Below are positions 1 to 10,541 of a stretch of DNA of 64,000 nt, in pieces (position 1 is the stretch's first letter; the number at the start of each line of letters is the position of its first letter). A program made the position numbers and the translations under genes. The DNA comes from Mycoplasma zalophidermidis (lineage in GTDB: Bacteria > Bacillota_I > Bacilli_A > Mycoplasmatales > Metamycoplasmataceae): positions 34,562 through 98,561 of the forward strand of contig NZ_JAHMHK010000002.1 of assembly GCF_018913985.1 (NCBI RefSeq), read 5' to 3'. The notes beneath the pieces are model-generated. The model was not told where the DNA came from. It saw nothing but the letters and a program-made list of their open reading frames with translations, and searched no databases.

Positions 1-258
1 TATTTCTTTTTTCATTCAAAAATGAGTATATTCGTAAAAAAACACCACCAGTAATTGATTAGTAAATTTTAAATTTATTCTAGAAAATTTAAAGAAGATC
101 TATCAATATAAAAATACGTAAAAATAAAGAAAACAGCATTTTAAGAGATAAAGTTTTGCTGTCACCTTAGGTTCCTATTAATTAAAATATTTAGTATTGT
201 TATTTGTTGTATAATTAGCCAAACATACTTATAAAACTTGCATTGTTTGACAGAACAA

Positions 259-444
259 ATGACACAATTTTTTGTTTTAGGATTTGAATTAAGTAAATAC
301 GAAATTACTACAAAAAATTATGATTTAAAACAAAATTTCATAATGACTATTTTAGAGAAATACAATAACAACTTACAAAATAATGTTGAACCATTAATAA
401 CAAAAAAATCTGTATATATTAAATATTCGTGATGGAATAATTAA
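259..444 (+). CDS. doubtful small ORF, about 61 residues
   Basis: A short open frame from ATG 259 to TAA 442-444, reading one TGA as Trp near the end (ending Trp-Trp-Asn-Asn). A TTG at 238 is an alternative start. I see no ribosome binding site, no motif and no recognisable family. It lies in an AT-rich leader before a lipoprotein gene and could be the remnant of a larger gene. No function is proposed. Confidence 0.2.
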
Positions 445-492
445 TGATAACAAAATCTAAAATTAACGTATATTCTGAATTATATGTTTGGT

Positions 493-498
493 TATAAT
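493..498 (+). promoter_or_regulatory. -10 box (TATAAT) upstream of the lipoprotein gene
   Basis: A perfect TATAAT lies 50 bases before the ATG at 549. No good -35 hexamer is visible at the expected spacing, which is common in mollicutes. Confidence 0.4.
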
Positions 499-548
499 TA
501 AAATGTTATTAAAAACAAATCATAATTATGTTATGTGAAAGGAATGAG

Positions 549-1481
549 ATGAAACCAAAGTTATATATTATTTCAGGAGTTGCATCCATTATTACTCCTA
601 GTGTAACATTATTATCTGCGTCTTGCAGCACAAATCCAAGGGGGAAATTCGCAAATAATTCTATTGTAGATAAAAAAACTAGGAAAAGTATTGAACAATT
701 ATTGGACGGAGCGGTCGAATCTTTAATTGACAATTTTACCGAAGATGATGTTAGAAGATTAAATGCGGACGGAAAATATTTTGAAACACTTTTTTCAAAA
801 GAAGAACAATTGGCAAATTTATTTCTTGCTAAAATCGCATTAATAGATAAAAAAATATTAAAAAACGAAAAAATTTTTAATGGGATAAAGCAGGTTGTTA
901 TAGACGCAATAGAGGATTTTGCTAACCTTGCGAAAGATAATAAGTATTTATCCAAGATTATGAAGGATTTTGAAACTTTAATTAACCTTGATAGTGTGCA
1001 ACAATTTATACAAATTTTAATTAAAACAACGTTACATAAAATTGGAGATTTGCAACAACTGAATAATATCGGTTCCCAAGAAATACAAGATAAATTAAAA
1101 GACTTAAGTGACGACTTTCAAAAAATCTCATCTCTAAATCAACAAGAAGAAGTAATTGAAATAAACAAAAAAATTGCCGAATGGATTACTAAAACTTTTA
1201 AAAACATTCTTAGTACAATAAAAATGGTTTTTGAACATATTCAACAAAAAGAATTGGACGAAATCATACATGATAAAAATAAATTAGACCAAATCAATAA
1301 AGAGTACAGAACTATTTTTAATTTTTTAGATGATATAAATCAAGTGTTTGACAAATCGTTCAATGAATTTGTTTCTTATCTTGATAGAAACAAAAATAAG
1401 AAACAAATTAAAATAGATGAAATGGAAAAATTCTTTGAATTTGTTTATCTGAACATTAATATACAAATGTTAAAACAATAA
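549..1481 (+). CDS. hypothetical lipoprotein
   Basis: A protein of 310 residues with a typical lipoprotein signal: Met-Lys-Pro-Lys, a hydrophobic stretch and a lipobox ending Leu-Ser-Ala-Ser-Cys with the acylated Cys at residue 26. The mature part is charged and helical (Lys/Glu/Asp/Asn rich) with heptad-like stretches and no domain I recognise. I chose ATG 549 over the in-frame ATG at 528 because AAAGGA sits just upstream of 549 and the signal peptide starts there. It is probably a surface-exposed membrane-anchored protein; the function is unknown. An inverted repeat at 1622-1656 follows. Confidence 0.85.
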   Translation: MKPKLYIISGVASIITPSVTLLSASCSTNPRGKFANNSIVDKKTRKSIEQLLDGAVESLIDNFTEDDVRRLNADGKYFETLFSKEEQLANLFLAKIALIDKKILKNEKIFNGIKQVVIDAIEDFANLAKDNKYLSKIMKDFETLINLDSVQQFIQILIKTTLHKIGDLQQLNNIGSQEIQDKLKDLSDDFQKISSLNQQEEVIEINKKIAEWITKTFKNILSTIKMVFEHIQQKELDEIIHDKNKLDQINKEYRTIFNFLDDINQVFDKSFNEFVSYLDRNKNKKQIKIDEMEKFFEFVYLNINIQMLKQ

Positions 1482-1621
1482 AATGTCTATAAAATCTTGT
1501 TCTATTTTATATACCAAATTACAATTTAGATTTCAGTTAGACATAATTTTGCAAAATCAAGATTACTGCTTTTATCTAGTTTATATAAAGTTATTATCGT
1601 ATGTGTCAGTAAAACATATAA

Positions 1622-1656
1622 AAACATCAAGTGTTTTAGTATAGCACTTGATGTTT
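1622..1656 (-). terminator. strong hairpin between lipoprotein gene and dUTPase gene
   Basis: A perfect 12-base inverted repeat (AAACATCAAGTG and its complement) with an 11-base loop. On the minus strand it is followed by TTTTT, so it best serves the glyS-dnaG-rpoD-nif3-dUTPase operon, which ends at 1685. Confidence 0.65.
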
Positions 1657-1684
1657 AATTAAGTAATAAGGCTAATGAATGATT

Positions 1685-2176
1685 TTAATAATGATTTTTG
1701 ATACGGTCGAAATTTTTCTTGTTTTTAACTTCATATCATTTAAAAATTTCTTCGTCGGTATAGTCAAGCAATTTCGCACATCCAAGTGATAAACTTAACA
1801 ATTCACTGATTATATCTGCGTTTACTTTACCTTTAGCATCGCTAGCAATTTTAAATATTTCTAGGATTTGATCTGTAGGAAATTTTGAAACAAGTTTAGG
1901 TTGAATAATAGGATTTACATTCAATTTATATGCATACGATCCTAGAAAATGTAACACGTCTGCAAATTCTTCTAAAGCGGCTTCCTTATTTACGTTTTTA
2001 TGTTTTTTTCAATATTTAAAACATTGAACTTCATTAGCAAATTCTGCAAATTCAACTAAAACTGCTAACAGTCATTTAGCTTCTCATTCCTCTGGTTGAA
2101 CATTTCCAAGATCTTCACGAGAGCTAATTGCATCGTCTAATGTTTTTTGCATTTCAAATATATTTGTGAAATCCAT
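1685..2176 (-). CDS. dUTP diphosphatase, all-alpha dimeric type
   Basis: A protein of 163 residues in table 4, with TGA Trp codons at several places. It has the all-alpha NTP-pyrophosphohydrolase (MazG/dimeric dUTPase) signature: an EEWEAKW-like helix followed about 35 residues later by Glu-Glu-Phe-Ala-Asp-Val-Leu-His-Phe, giving the E-x-x-E and E-x-x-D magnesium-binding residues. The family hydrolyses dUTP to dUMP and pyrophosphate, keeping uracil out of DNA. The start is supported by AGGAGA 6 bases upstream. It is the last gene of the glyS-dnaG-rpoD-nif3 cluster, 9 bases after the nif3-like gene. Confidence 0.85.
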
Positions 2177-2185
2177 TCTTTTCTC

Positions 2186-2953
2186 CTAAATATTTTTGTA
2201 AGGTTCGCTAATATAAATTGGCGTAACTTTTATGGTTGTAAATTTTTGTTGTAATTGTTGTGTTATATCGCTTACAAAGACTTGTTCATCTAAGTGTGAT
2301 AATTCCAAAATATCTATATTATGTTCTTTATATAATATTCATTCATTTCATTTAATATCACTAACTAATATTAAATCTATTCCTTTATTATTTAATTCAT
2401 GAGCTAGCACAGCTGGGCCCGAACCAGATAAAATAGCAATTTTTTTGTATTTTTTGTTTAAATCTGACACGTTAGTTCTGAAATTAAATAATTTCAAATT
2501 GTTCTTTAATCTATTAGTAAGTTCATTAATAGATAAATCTGCATTAAGAACACATGGATATGTTTCGTGATAGTCAATATGGTCATTAAAACCTAATCTA
2601 AAACCTATTTGATGTGATGTACCCAACACATTATTATCATAATTAGTGTGAAAGGCGAGTACATTTATACGATGTTTTTTTATAATTTCAAGCATTGACT
2701 TTTTATAGGGCGCTGCCAAAAATTCTTCATTTCATGTCGGCATAAATTTAAATGGGTGGTGAACTAGAATTAAATTCGAATTAGTTTCTAAAGCTTTATT
2801 TAAAACTGCGGTTGTTAAATCAATTGCGACAACAACGCCAGTTATTTTTTCACTTAAATTAAACTTAACGCTAAATCCTGATGGATCTCAAATTTCCGCT
2901 GCTTCCAATGGGTAGTTATTAAGTAAATATTGAGTAATTTTTCTTAATTGCAT
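2186..2953 (-). CDS. Nif3-like dinuclear metal centre protein (DUF34/YqfO family)
   Basis: A protein of 255 residues. Diagnostic segments are the N-terminal Ala-Glu-x-Trp-Asp-Pro-Ser-Gly, His-His-Pro-Phe near residue 65, His-Thr-Asn-Tyr-Asp near 102, and a C-terminal metal-binding Ser-His-Leu-Asp-Glu. These match the NIF3/YbgI family, often labelled GTP cyclohydrolase I type 2, whose real substrate is not settled. The ATG overlaps the rpoD stop as TAATG (translational coupling). A nif3-family gene next to the housekeeping sigma gene is also seen in Bacillus (yqfO near sigA), which supports the call. Confidence 0.88.
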
Positions 2954-4452
2954 TATTTAAAGAAATCCTTCAAATGTCTGCCTTTACGAGTTGAATTCTT
3001 TAGTTTACGTAAAATTTTATTTTCAATTTGGCGAATACGTTCTTTAGAAACACCACGTTCTTTTGCTAATTCTTCAAGAGGTGTTATTTGATATTTTTCG
3101 CCATTTTCATCAGCCCCAACACCATATCGTTTACAAATTAAAACGTATTCGTCGCGGTCAAGGGTATCTGTTAAAATTTCATTTAAAACATCGACTAATT
3201 CTTCTTGTGAAGCAAAATCAGTAGGACTAACAACACTTTCATCTTTTACGAAGTCTGAAAATGCTGAATCATTTTCTTTTCCGATTTGTTTATCCAATGA
3301 AATAGGATCAATGTTTATTTTACGAATATATCTAACTTTTTCAGCTGTATATCCATTACCAAATTTTTCTGCTATTTCTTCATCGGTTGGTTCCGTTCCG
3401 TTTTCTTGGTGTAGTTCACGTTCAATTTTGGTTATTTTGTTAATTGTTTCAACCATGTGAACCGGCACCCGAATAGTACGTGCCTGATCAGCAACAGCGC
3501 GTGTAATAGCTTGACGAATTCATCAAGTTGCATATGTTGAAAACTTGAACCCCTTCGAAACATTGTATTTTTGCACTGCTTTAACTATTCCGGAGTTGCC
3601 TTCCGAAATAAGGTCAATAAAGCTTAATCCACGGTTTTTGTATTTTTTAGCATTATTAATAACAAGACGTAAATTACGCTTAATTAGTTTATCGCGTGCA
3701 CGTTTGCCTTTAAATCCACCTTTTTCCATTTCACGAGCAAGAGCCTCCTCTTCCTCTTTGTTCAACAATTTCCCGTATTTACCGATTCAACGCATGTATC
3801 ATTTAACAATATCATTCGTTTCGGTTAGTTTATTACGCAAATCATGAGCAGAAATATTATCTTCCTCTTTAGATAAATCAATTTCTTCATCTTCGAAAGT
3901 TTCGATTTCTAAATCGTCGTCAGTTATGTCTTTAGATTTTTTTCTGGCGTCTTTTTTGGCATTTTTACGATTTTTCTTTTCGACTATCTCTTCTTCTTCC
4001 TCTTCAGCATAGCTAGAATCATCGGAGTATTCATAATCGTCATCGTAAGTGAATTCTTGAGTGTATTCATCATCAAATTCATCAATATCGATTGCTCCAT
4101 CAAGCTCATTATCATGTCCAAAATCTTCTTCTTCAACAAGTATACGCTTTTTAAATGTGTCTTCTTCGTTGACTATTTCTTCCACTTCTTCATCAGTGAT
4201 ATCTTCCATTTCATCGGTGATGTCTGATTCTCCAACTTCTAAATCATCTCCCTCATCAACTTCATCTGAAATTAGATTCATTTCATGAAGATTTTCTAAC
4301 ATTTCGTCCATTTGTTCGTCAGGTATCTCTACTTTGATTTGGTCTAAATATTCAAAAATATCAGCTTGAGATAACTTTTCGCGATTTTGTTTTTTGGCAT
4401 GCTTTTGCACTAATTTAATTACTGCTTCCAGTTCTTTGTTCATTGTCGCCAT
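2953..4452 (-). CDS. rpoD: RNA polymerase primary sigma factor
   Basis: A protein of 499 residues joining three frames through TGA Trp codons. Residues about 1-60 resemble sigma region 1.1. Region 1.2 starts near 215, and region 2 spans about 245-330 with the core-binding Ser-Glu-Gly-Asn and the melting stretch Thr-Tyr-Ala-Thr-Trp-Trp-Ile-Arg-Gln-Ala. Region 3 follows, and region 4.2 near 465-490 carries the helix-turn-helix Gly-Val-Ser-x-Glu-Arg-Ile-Arg-Gln-Ile. The odd part is a long very acidic linker (about 60-205) of Glu/Asp runs with one Lys-rich patch. AGGAGG before the start lies inside the end of dnaG, and the ATG overlaps the dnaG stop (TAATG). The order glyS-dnaG-rpoD is typical of low-GC Gram-positive relatives. 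Confidence 0.96.
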
Positions 4453-6353
4453 TATTTTTTCCTCCTATTTATTCTTAGCATGTTTTGAGTCATTTGCTCA
4501 AACATTGCTGGGTTTGAGGCAATAAGCCTACTGGTTTTGGGGTCTTGTACGAACGCAATATATTTATCATCGTTTTCTTTTAATGCGTTTTCGTAAATCA
4601 TTTCAAAATTCATTGATAACTTTTCTTTATCTCCGAGATAATTTTTGAAATCTTGTTTTACTGCTTCAAATTCAGATTTTAATTCTCCGTTATTAGTTAT
4701 CATTTCTTCAATTCATTTTTTATTAGATTGAGTTAATTCACCATTTTCTAGAATGTTTTGTATTTGCTCTTTATAGTCATCAAAAACATTGAAATTCATC
4801 TGATCTTCTTTATTTTTTTCTAAATAAAACTTAATTAGGTCAGGGAAATCAAGAATTAAATAAAATAGTCTATCAATCCAGCTTAATGTGGGTAATTTGT
4901 GTTTTTTAACAATGTTAACAGGTGATGAAATTCCATTGTGAGGAATTAGATTAATATCATATGGGTCCTCAGGCAAATCCGGTACATAATCAGGAACTTG
5001 GTACATATTCATGAATGTTGCTGTATCTATTTGCGAATTATTTAAATAAGAATCACCAGGTATTGAATATTCATTAGATTCCTGCAAATTACCTTTGAAA
5101 ATAATTTTATATTTAAAGTCATTGTAAATTTTTTCAGAATAGAAATCTCTTACGTTTGACTCTGAATATTCAATATATTTCGAAAAATAAGATACAAAAT
5201 TTTGAATATTATTAAGTCTATTATCACCACCGGCGATTAATAAAAATTGATTTTTACCATTTTCATAAATATAATCTAACGAATCTACTGAATCATTGAT
5301 AAGGTTATTTAAATATTCGGAACCATATTTTTTGAGTATTTCATCAGGATCGAGTCTGGTTTTGTTTTTAACTACTTTCGCGTGAATATTTTTAGATAGT
5401 AAATAAGATAATGATTTTAGGGTTGCGTGTTGTCCGGCATTATCGCCATCTAAAAACATAATTATAGTTTTATTATTCAATAATTTGAAGTGCTTGTGAG
5501 TTAAAGCTGTACCCATCAAAGCAACCGCATTAATAATGCCTGCTTTATGTAGAGCGATTACATCGAAGAAACCTTCTGTAATTATTAATTCTTTTGTTTC
5601 AAGAAAATCTTTAGCTTTATAGAAATTGTAAAGAAGTTCAGATTTTTGAAATAAATGAGACTCAACACTGTTTATATATTTTGGTTTAACGTCTTTGTCT
5701 AAAGTACGGGCACTAAATCCAACAATTTTTCCATCATCATTTCTGATACCAAACGTAACGCGATTGTTAAATGATGGTTGCAATGATTCTGGATTAATTA
5801 AACCTGCTTTAGCAAATAATGTTGGATTTTGTTTGATTTCGCCAGCAAAGAATTCCAAAAAGTTTTCTTTAGAAGCAAAACCAATATCAAAATTCCTTAA
5901 AAGATCGTTTGATAAATCCCTTGAGTTATAAAAACTGTTTAATGTAGTATTTTTAAGTCTAGTAAATTCCAGCTTAAAGAATGAATTGACCTTATCTAAA
6001 AGATCTAAAACTTCTAAATCAGATTGTGAATATTTCGAGGGTTTTTGATAAAAAATATGTGAATCATAATTAATGCTTGCTTCATCGGCTAGCAGTTTCA
6101 AGGTATCGGGATAAGTAAGTTTTTTAAATTTCATCAAAAATGAAATCAAATTTCCGCCAATGCCACAAACAAAACATTTAAACAATTGTTTAGTTTCACT
6201 AACATGCATCGAAGGGTTAGAATCATCATGGAAAGGGCATAAACAAACAAAACTTTGACCTGATTTAGACAAAGCAATATATTTATTTATTACCTCAACA
6301 ATGTCGTAGCGTGATAATATTTCGTCTTGTAATTGCTTAAAATTTGTATTCAT
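4452..6353 (-). CDS. dnaG: DNA primase
   Basis: A protein of 633 residues, with TGA at 4713-4715 read as Trp so that the frame continues to 4452. The N-terminal zinc finger uses Cys39, His42, Cys60 and Cys63. The catalytic TOPRIM core follows, with Glu-Gly-Phe-Phe-Asp-Val, the Leu-Met-Gly-Thr-Ala stretch and Phe-Leu-Asp-Gly-Asp-Asn-Ala-Gly. The C-terminal part would bind the replicative helicase. It makes RNA primers at the replication fork. It starts 2 bases after the glyS stop and ends overlapping the rpoD start. Confidence 0.96.
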
Positions 6354-6355
6354 AT

Positions 6356-7714
6356 TTAAATGTGATTAATTAATTCGCTAATTTTTACTCTTTTTTGCTC
6401 CATGGTGTCTCTGTCGCGAATAGTAACAGATTCATCTTCTAAAGTATCGAAATCAATAGTTACACATTTTGGTGTGCCAATTGCGTCTTGTCTACGGTAT
6501 CTTTTACCTATAGAAGCAGTTTCATCGTAAACAACACTAATGCCTTTTTCTAGAAGCAGTTCGTAAATTTCAGTTGCCTTATCATTCAATTTTTTAACTA
6601 ACGGCAAAACAGCAACTTTGTATGGAGCTAGTTCTTTAGAAAAATGCATAACAATTCTTTTTTCGTTTTCCAAATCTTCTTCGTCATATGCTTCAATTAA
6701 AATTGCAAACATAAGTCTATCTAGACCCATAGATGGTTCAATTACGTAGGGGATATATTTTTCATTAGTGGTTGGTTCTAAATATTCCAAACTTTCGCCA
6801 GTAGCATTTTGGTGGGCGGTTAAGTCATAATTTGTACGGTTAGCAATACCTAATAACTCACCTCAACCAAATGGAAATAAATATTCAATATCGCTGGTTG
6901 CTGATGAATAATGTGACAATTCTTTAGGGTCATGAGCTCTTAATCTTGTATTTTGCTCACTTAATCCTAATTTTCTAATAAATTTAATCGATTTATTGAT
7001 GTAATAATCAAAAATCTCGTCAGCTTGTGAGGGGTGACAAAAAACTTCTAATTCCATTTGTTCAAATTCTCTAGTACGGAAAATGAAATTACCTGGTGTA
7101 ACCTCATTTCTGAAACTTTTACCAACTTGACCAATTCCCATTGGCATTTTTGCTCTCATTGAACGTTGGACATTCTTAAAATTAACCATAATACCTTGAG
7201 TAGTTTCGGGACGAAGATAAATCTTGCTTTTTGTTTCTTCTGTAACACCTTGTTTTGTTTCGAACATCAAATTAAATTTTCTGATGTCGCTTCATTCGCA
7301 TTTATCGCCTTCATATTTGGTAACGTTTTTAACTAAAAATTCTTTCATTTCGTCGAAACTCAATGTTTCAGCAACTATATTAGGATTAAATTCTTCAATT
7401 AATTTATCGGCTCTATATCTTTTACCATTTACTTTATTTTCAATTAAGGGATCATTAAAATTGACAACATGGCCCGAAGTTACTCAAACCTGCGGATTCA
7501 TCAAAATCTTTGAATCTAATAAATAATTATTTTTTTCGCTTTGAACAAAATATTGTTTTCATACTACTTCAATATTATCTTTTAATGTAGCTCCCAACGG
7601 ACCATAGTCTCATGTATTTGCTAATCCGCCATAAATTTCACTTCCTTGAAAAACAAAACCAGAGGCTTTAAGATGGTTAATTAGAGTAGTTATGTTTTTG
7701 TCTTTGTTTAACAT
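6356..7714 (-). CDS. glyS: glycyl-tRNA synthetase, homodimeric class II
   Basis: A protein of 452 residues. Visible family features include the N-terminal [12 protein letters not shown], a motif 2 [17 protein letters not shown], and motif 3 Pro-Ser-x-Gly-Leu-Asp-Arg. The C-terminal anticodon-binding domain is typical of this subgroup. It charges tRNA-Gly; two tRNA-Gly genes are in this window. GAGGAAA precedes the start. It is first in the operon with dnaG and rpoD. Confidence 0.96.
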
Positions 7715-7747
7715 ATTTATTTCCTCATTTCATATCATAAAATTTAT

Positions 7748-7772
7748 TCATTGACTATTTAAATCAATGAAT
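7748..7772 (-). terminator. inverted repeat after the anchored protein gene
   Basis: TTCATTGA and TCAATGAA form an 8-base stem with a 9-base loop, between the end of the 7790-8677 gene and glyS. The downstream tract on the minus strand is only moderately T-rich, so it may be a weak terminator or attenuator. Confidence 0.4.
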
Positions 7773-7789
7773 TAAAATTTGACAATTAT

Positions 7790-8677
7790 TTAAAATAAAG
7801 CTGTCTTTGTAATGATTTCGAATAATCTTAATCCAATTACTACAACGAATGCTAAAAGAATAATTATTGCAATCACTAACAATGTTGTCGCAAATTTGTT
7901 TTTCGCTGGTAAATTGTATTTAGTTGCTTTAATTTCTTGCTCGTAAGGAATTAGTAATTCTTCTGTTTCATAAATGTCAACTTTTGATTCTAGGTTTTCT
8001 TGCTCAACTATTACATCGTCATTTGACATTTTTTCGTATTCGCTGCTTGCATCAACAACTTCAACATTAATTGGTTCAGATGTTTGTTGATCTGAGACTG
8101 ATGCCGGTTCGACTTTTTCGGTTTCAACTTTTTCAGTTGCCACAACTAGTTCGGGTTCTTGCGCTGGTTCAAAATTTTCTTTTTGAGGTGCAACGACTAA
8201 ATCTTGAGCTGTTGTATTTGAAGTTATAACCGCATATTTGTATTCATTTTTTGGTACAAAAATAATAAATTTATCATCTAACAATACATTTGATGTTTCT
8301 CAAGCTATAGAAACATTTTCACTAGAATTTTCAGGTTTGTAAAACGCTTGATTATCAGTGGTATCCTTAGCGGTATAGTCAATACATAGTTTTGATAAAA
8401 GTTGTTTAAACTCTACATTTAATTCTTCATGTACTTTAATTGTTTCCTTAACATGTATGTATGCCTTAATTGTTACCAAATCTTGTAACAAATCATCTAT
8501 GTCATCAAAATTATGTTTTACACGAAAGTAGTCAGTTTGACTAACTTGTTGATGAGTTATTATTGCGTTGATGGTTTTTACCTTTTCAACATATTTTTTT
8601 AATGAATTAATTAGTTCATCTTGATCTAAATTGACATAGTATTCTAAGTCAATAATTTTTTTATTTGCTTGATTCAT
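7790..8677 (-). CDS. hypothetical protein with C-terminal membrane anchor
   Basis: A protein of 295 residues. The first 110 residues are helical and charged. A middle section rich in Glu, Val and Pro (about 160-245) looks disordered. Residues about 263-288 form one hydrophobic helix (Leu-Leu-Val-Ile-Ala-Ile-Ile-Ile-Leu-Leu type), so the protein is probably tail-anchored with the bulk inside the cell. One TGA Trp joins the two parts. AAAGGAAA precedes the ATG, and a good promoter lies at 8694-8722. No family is recognised. Confidence 0.75.
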
Positions 8678-8693
8678 AATATTTCCTTTACTA

Positions 8694-8722
8694 ATTTTAA
8701 TTCAACTACAACGGGTATGCAA
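8694..8722 (-). promoter_or_regulatory. promoter for the anchored protein gene
   Basis: On the minus strand, TTGCAT, a 17-base spacer and then TAAAAT lie just upstream of the 8677 start. This is one of the few complete -35/-10 pairs in the window. Confidence 0.55.
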
Positions 8723-8896
8723 TTCGCATTTTTACAACCAAAAACCCATATAATAATTGATATTAGAATTATATACTAAATATATAAATATCAATAATCT
8801 TTGTTATAATGCGAATTATATTGAATTTAAGAGCGATTCGAAAAAAATCATAACGGCAGATTTTTTTTAAAAAAAATATGCGTTTATTTTATTATT

Positions 8897-8926
8897 TTGC
8901 AGTAAATTTAAATATTAATTTATAAT
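8897..8926 (+). promoter_or_regulatory. promoter giving a probably leaderless mRNA
   Basis: TTGCAG (8897-8902), an 18-base spacer and TATAAT (8921-8926) are followed by only 6 bases before the ATG at 8933. Transcription should start at or next to the start codon. There is no ribosome binding site. A second TATAAT at 8805-8810 could give a longer leader. Confidence 0.55.
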
Positions 8927-8932
8927 TGTAAT

Positions 8933-9286
8933 ATGAATAAAAAAGGTGATATATTATTTGGGAAAATAATACATATTTGTATTGATGGATTGACGGTCTT
9001 CACAAACAAAAAATATGTATTCGAAATTCCTAAAAAAAATGTAACTGATTGAGCTTGGAAAAACTTGTTCAATGAGTTTAAAATAAGAGATAAAGTTAAC
9101 TTTATCGTAGAGGAAATAGACAACGAAAACAAAACTGGAATTGGAAATTTTAAGGCAAACCACAGTTATTTTGCTCGCTCACCATTTGTTGAAGAATTAA
9201 AGGAAACAAAACACGGTTTTAAAAACTTAAAAAAATCTATTGATGCTGAAGTTAATGTTTGAGATATGCAAAATAACCGGAGTTAA
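8933..9286 (+). CDS. S1-like RNA-binding domain protein
   Basis: A protein of 117 residues. Residues about 4-75 fit the S1/OB beta-barrel pattern: a Lys-Gly-Asp-Ile-Leu-Phe-Gly-Lys-Ile start, a central Gly-Leu-Thr-Val-Phe, then Lys-Val-Asn-Phe-Ile-Val-Glu-Glu-Ile-Asp. The C-terminal tail is basic (His-Gly-Phe-x-x-Leu). By analogy it would bind RNA, possibly in translation or mRNA stability. It is the first gene of an operon with the PGI-like gene and pgi, and ends 2 bases before the next ATG. Confidence 0.6.
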
Positions 9287-9288
9287 CA

Positions 9289-10530
9289 ATGTCTAAATTA
9301 ACACTAAAAGCTTTCAATTACCACCCCGATTTCAATAATGAAAGCCTTATTGAAAAAGCAACAGGAATTATCCGAGGGATTAAATTAAAGACTATAGTCG
9401 GCTTCGAAAATTTTGGTTTTCATGAACTAGCTTTAAACTTTGGTCAATTCAATTTAAATGAAATTACTAATTTTGCTGAAAGAATAATCAAACAAAATAC
9501 CAAAAATATAATCATATTTACCGATTCCAGAACGCGGGATAATATCAACGCTGCAATGGATTTCGTTTATTTTTATGACCTTCTAGGTGATAATAAAATC
9601 AAATATGAAATTATAAATTGCGATGAAAACTATACTAATTGATTCGACAAATATGAATATTTTAAAAGAACTTACTGCTTTGAAAAAACAAGTTTCATTT
9701 TTACCAAACTCAATATTTTTACTGATTCATTCGTAGAATTCATCAAAGTATTTTTAAATTATATACAATTAAAAAACGGTTATTATAGGACACTTGAACG
9801 CTGTTTTATAATTGGAAAACAATACCTTGAAGACCAGTTAAATTTCATTGAAACTATTGAAGAAAATAGACTTATAAGTCCAAATATTTTAGACGAAAGA
9901 TTTTCTTTTTTTAGTGAGATAAACTTACTTTTAATGCATATGAATGGCATAAATATTAATAATGTATTAGATGGTTATACATCCGCCTCAATCGATTTTA
10001 CCAGTGAAGACATAAAAAATAATTTAGCCTTCCAATATGGGTATATAAACAGTGTTCTTAAACATGAAAAAAAGCAGAATATTTTAATCGGCGGTAACCA
10101 AGGCCTCAATAAAATCTTATTAATTCAAGCTAGATTGAGTAACGAAAATATACAAAAACACAACAATCTTACAAATACCATGTGCTTTCCTGAAGATATT
10201 TATACATACGCACCGTACACGATTGGTATGAATCATAGATTTTTCGCTTCCTATATTACTTTTTACCAAGAAAAAACCGATTTCAGAATTACGCCCGAAC
10301 TGAATGAGAGTGACGGAATTCCAGCATTTAAACAAAATAGGTTAAGTGACGCGAATAAATTAATAACAGATGGAGTTTTGACAACATTGTCGCACATCGC
10401 TAATATCCCTTTATGTCAGATAATACTTAATAATAATTCAGAAGGTGTCTTAGGAGCATATGTTTGTTTCATTTACTGATCACAAATTTATGAATCATAT
10501 TTAAATAAATCTAACCCGTTTGTGGTTTAA
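9289..10530 (+). CDS. degenerate paralogue of glucose-6-phosphate isomerase
   Basis: A protein of 413 residues. It follows the layout of the true PGI encoded next door: an N-terminal Gly-Phe-Glu-Asn-Phe in place of Gly-Trp-Ile-Asp-Leu-Pro; a Cys-Phe-Pro-Glu-Asp...Ile-Gly block where PGI has Leu-Phe-Pro-Ala-Ser...Ile-Gly; Asp-Gly-Val-Leu...Ile-Pro; and a final Gly-Ala-Tyr...Ser-Asn-Pro-Phe that lines up with the PGI helix before Asn-Pro-Phe-Asn-Gln-Pro-Gly. The sugar-phosphate loop (Gly-Ile-Gly-Gly-Ser) and Ser-Lys-Ser-Gly-Lys-Thr motif are absent, and it stops before the catalytic C-terminal lysine, so it is unlikely to be an isomerase. The frame is intact, suggesting retained function. The family call is by eye. 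Confidence 0.6.
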
Positions 10531-10541
10531 AAGGAGTATAT

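Noticed and set aside
107..160. ACAGCA/TGCTGT hairpin near 136-160
   Set aside because: The stem is short with a large loop and no T run, so I do not call it a terminator.
509..955. A 148-codon minus-strand frame
   Set aside because: It is the mirror of the lipoprotein gene at 549-1481, which has a clear signal peptide.
3545..3847. A 100-codon plus-strand frame inside rpoD
   Set aside because: Antisense shadow of the sigma factor; no start signals.
4713..4715. Apparent stop splitting dnaG into two genes
   Set aside because: It is TGA, read as Trp; the frame is continuous and both sides fit one primase.
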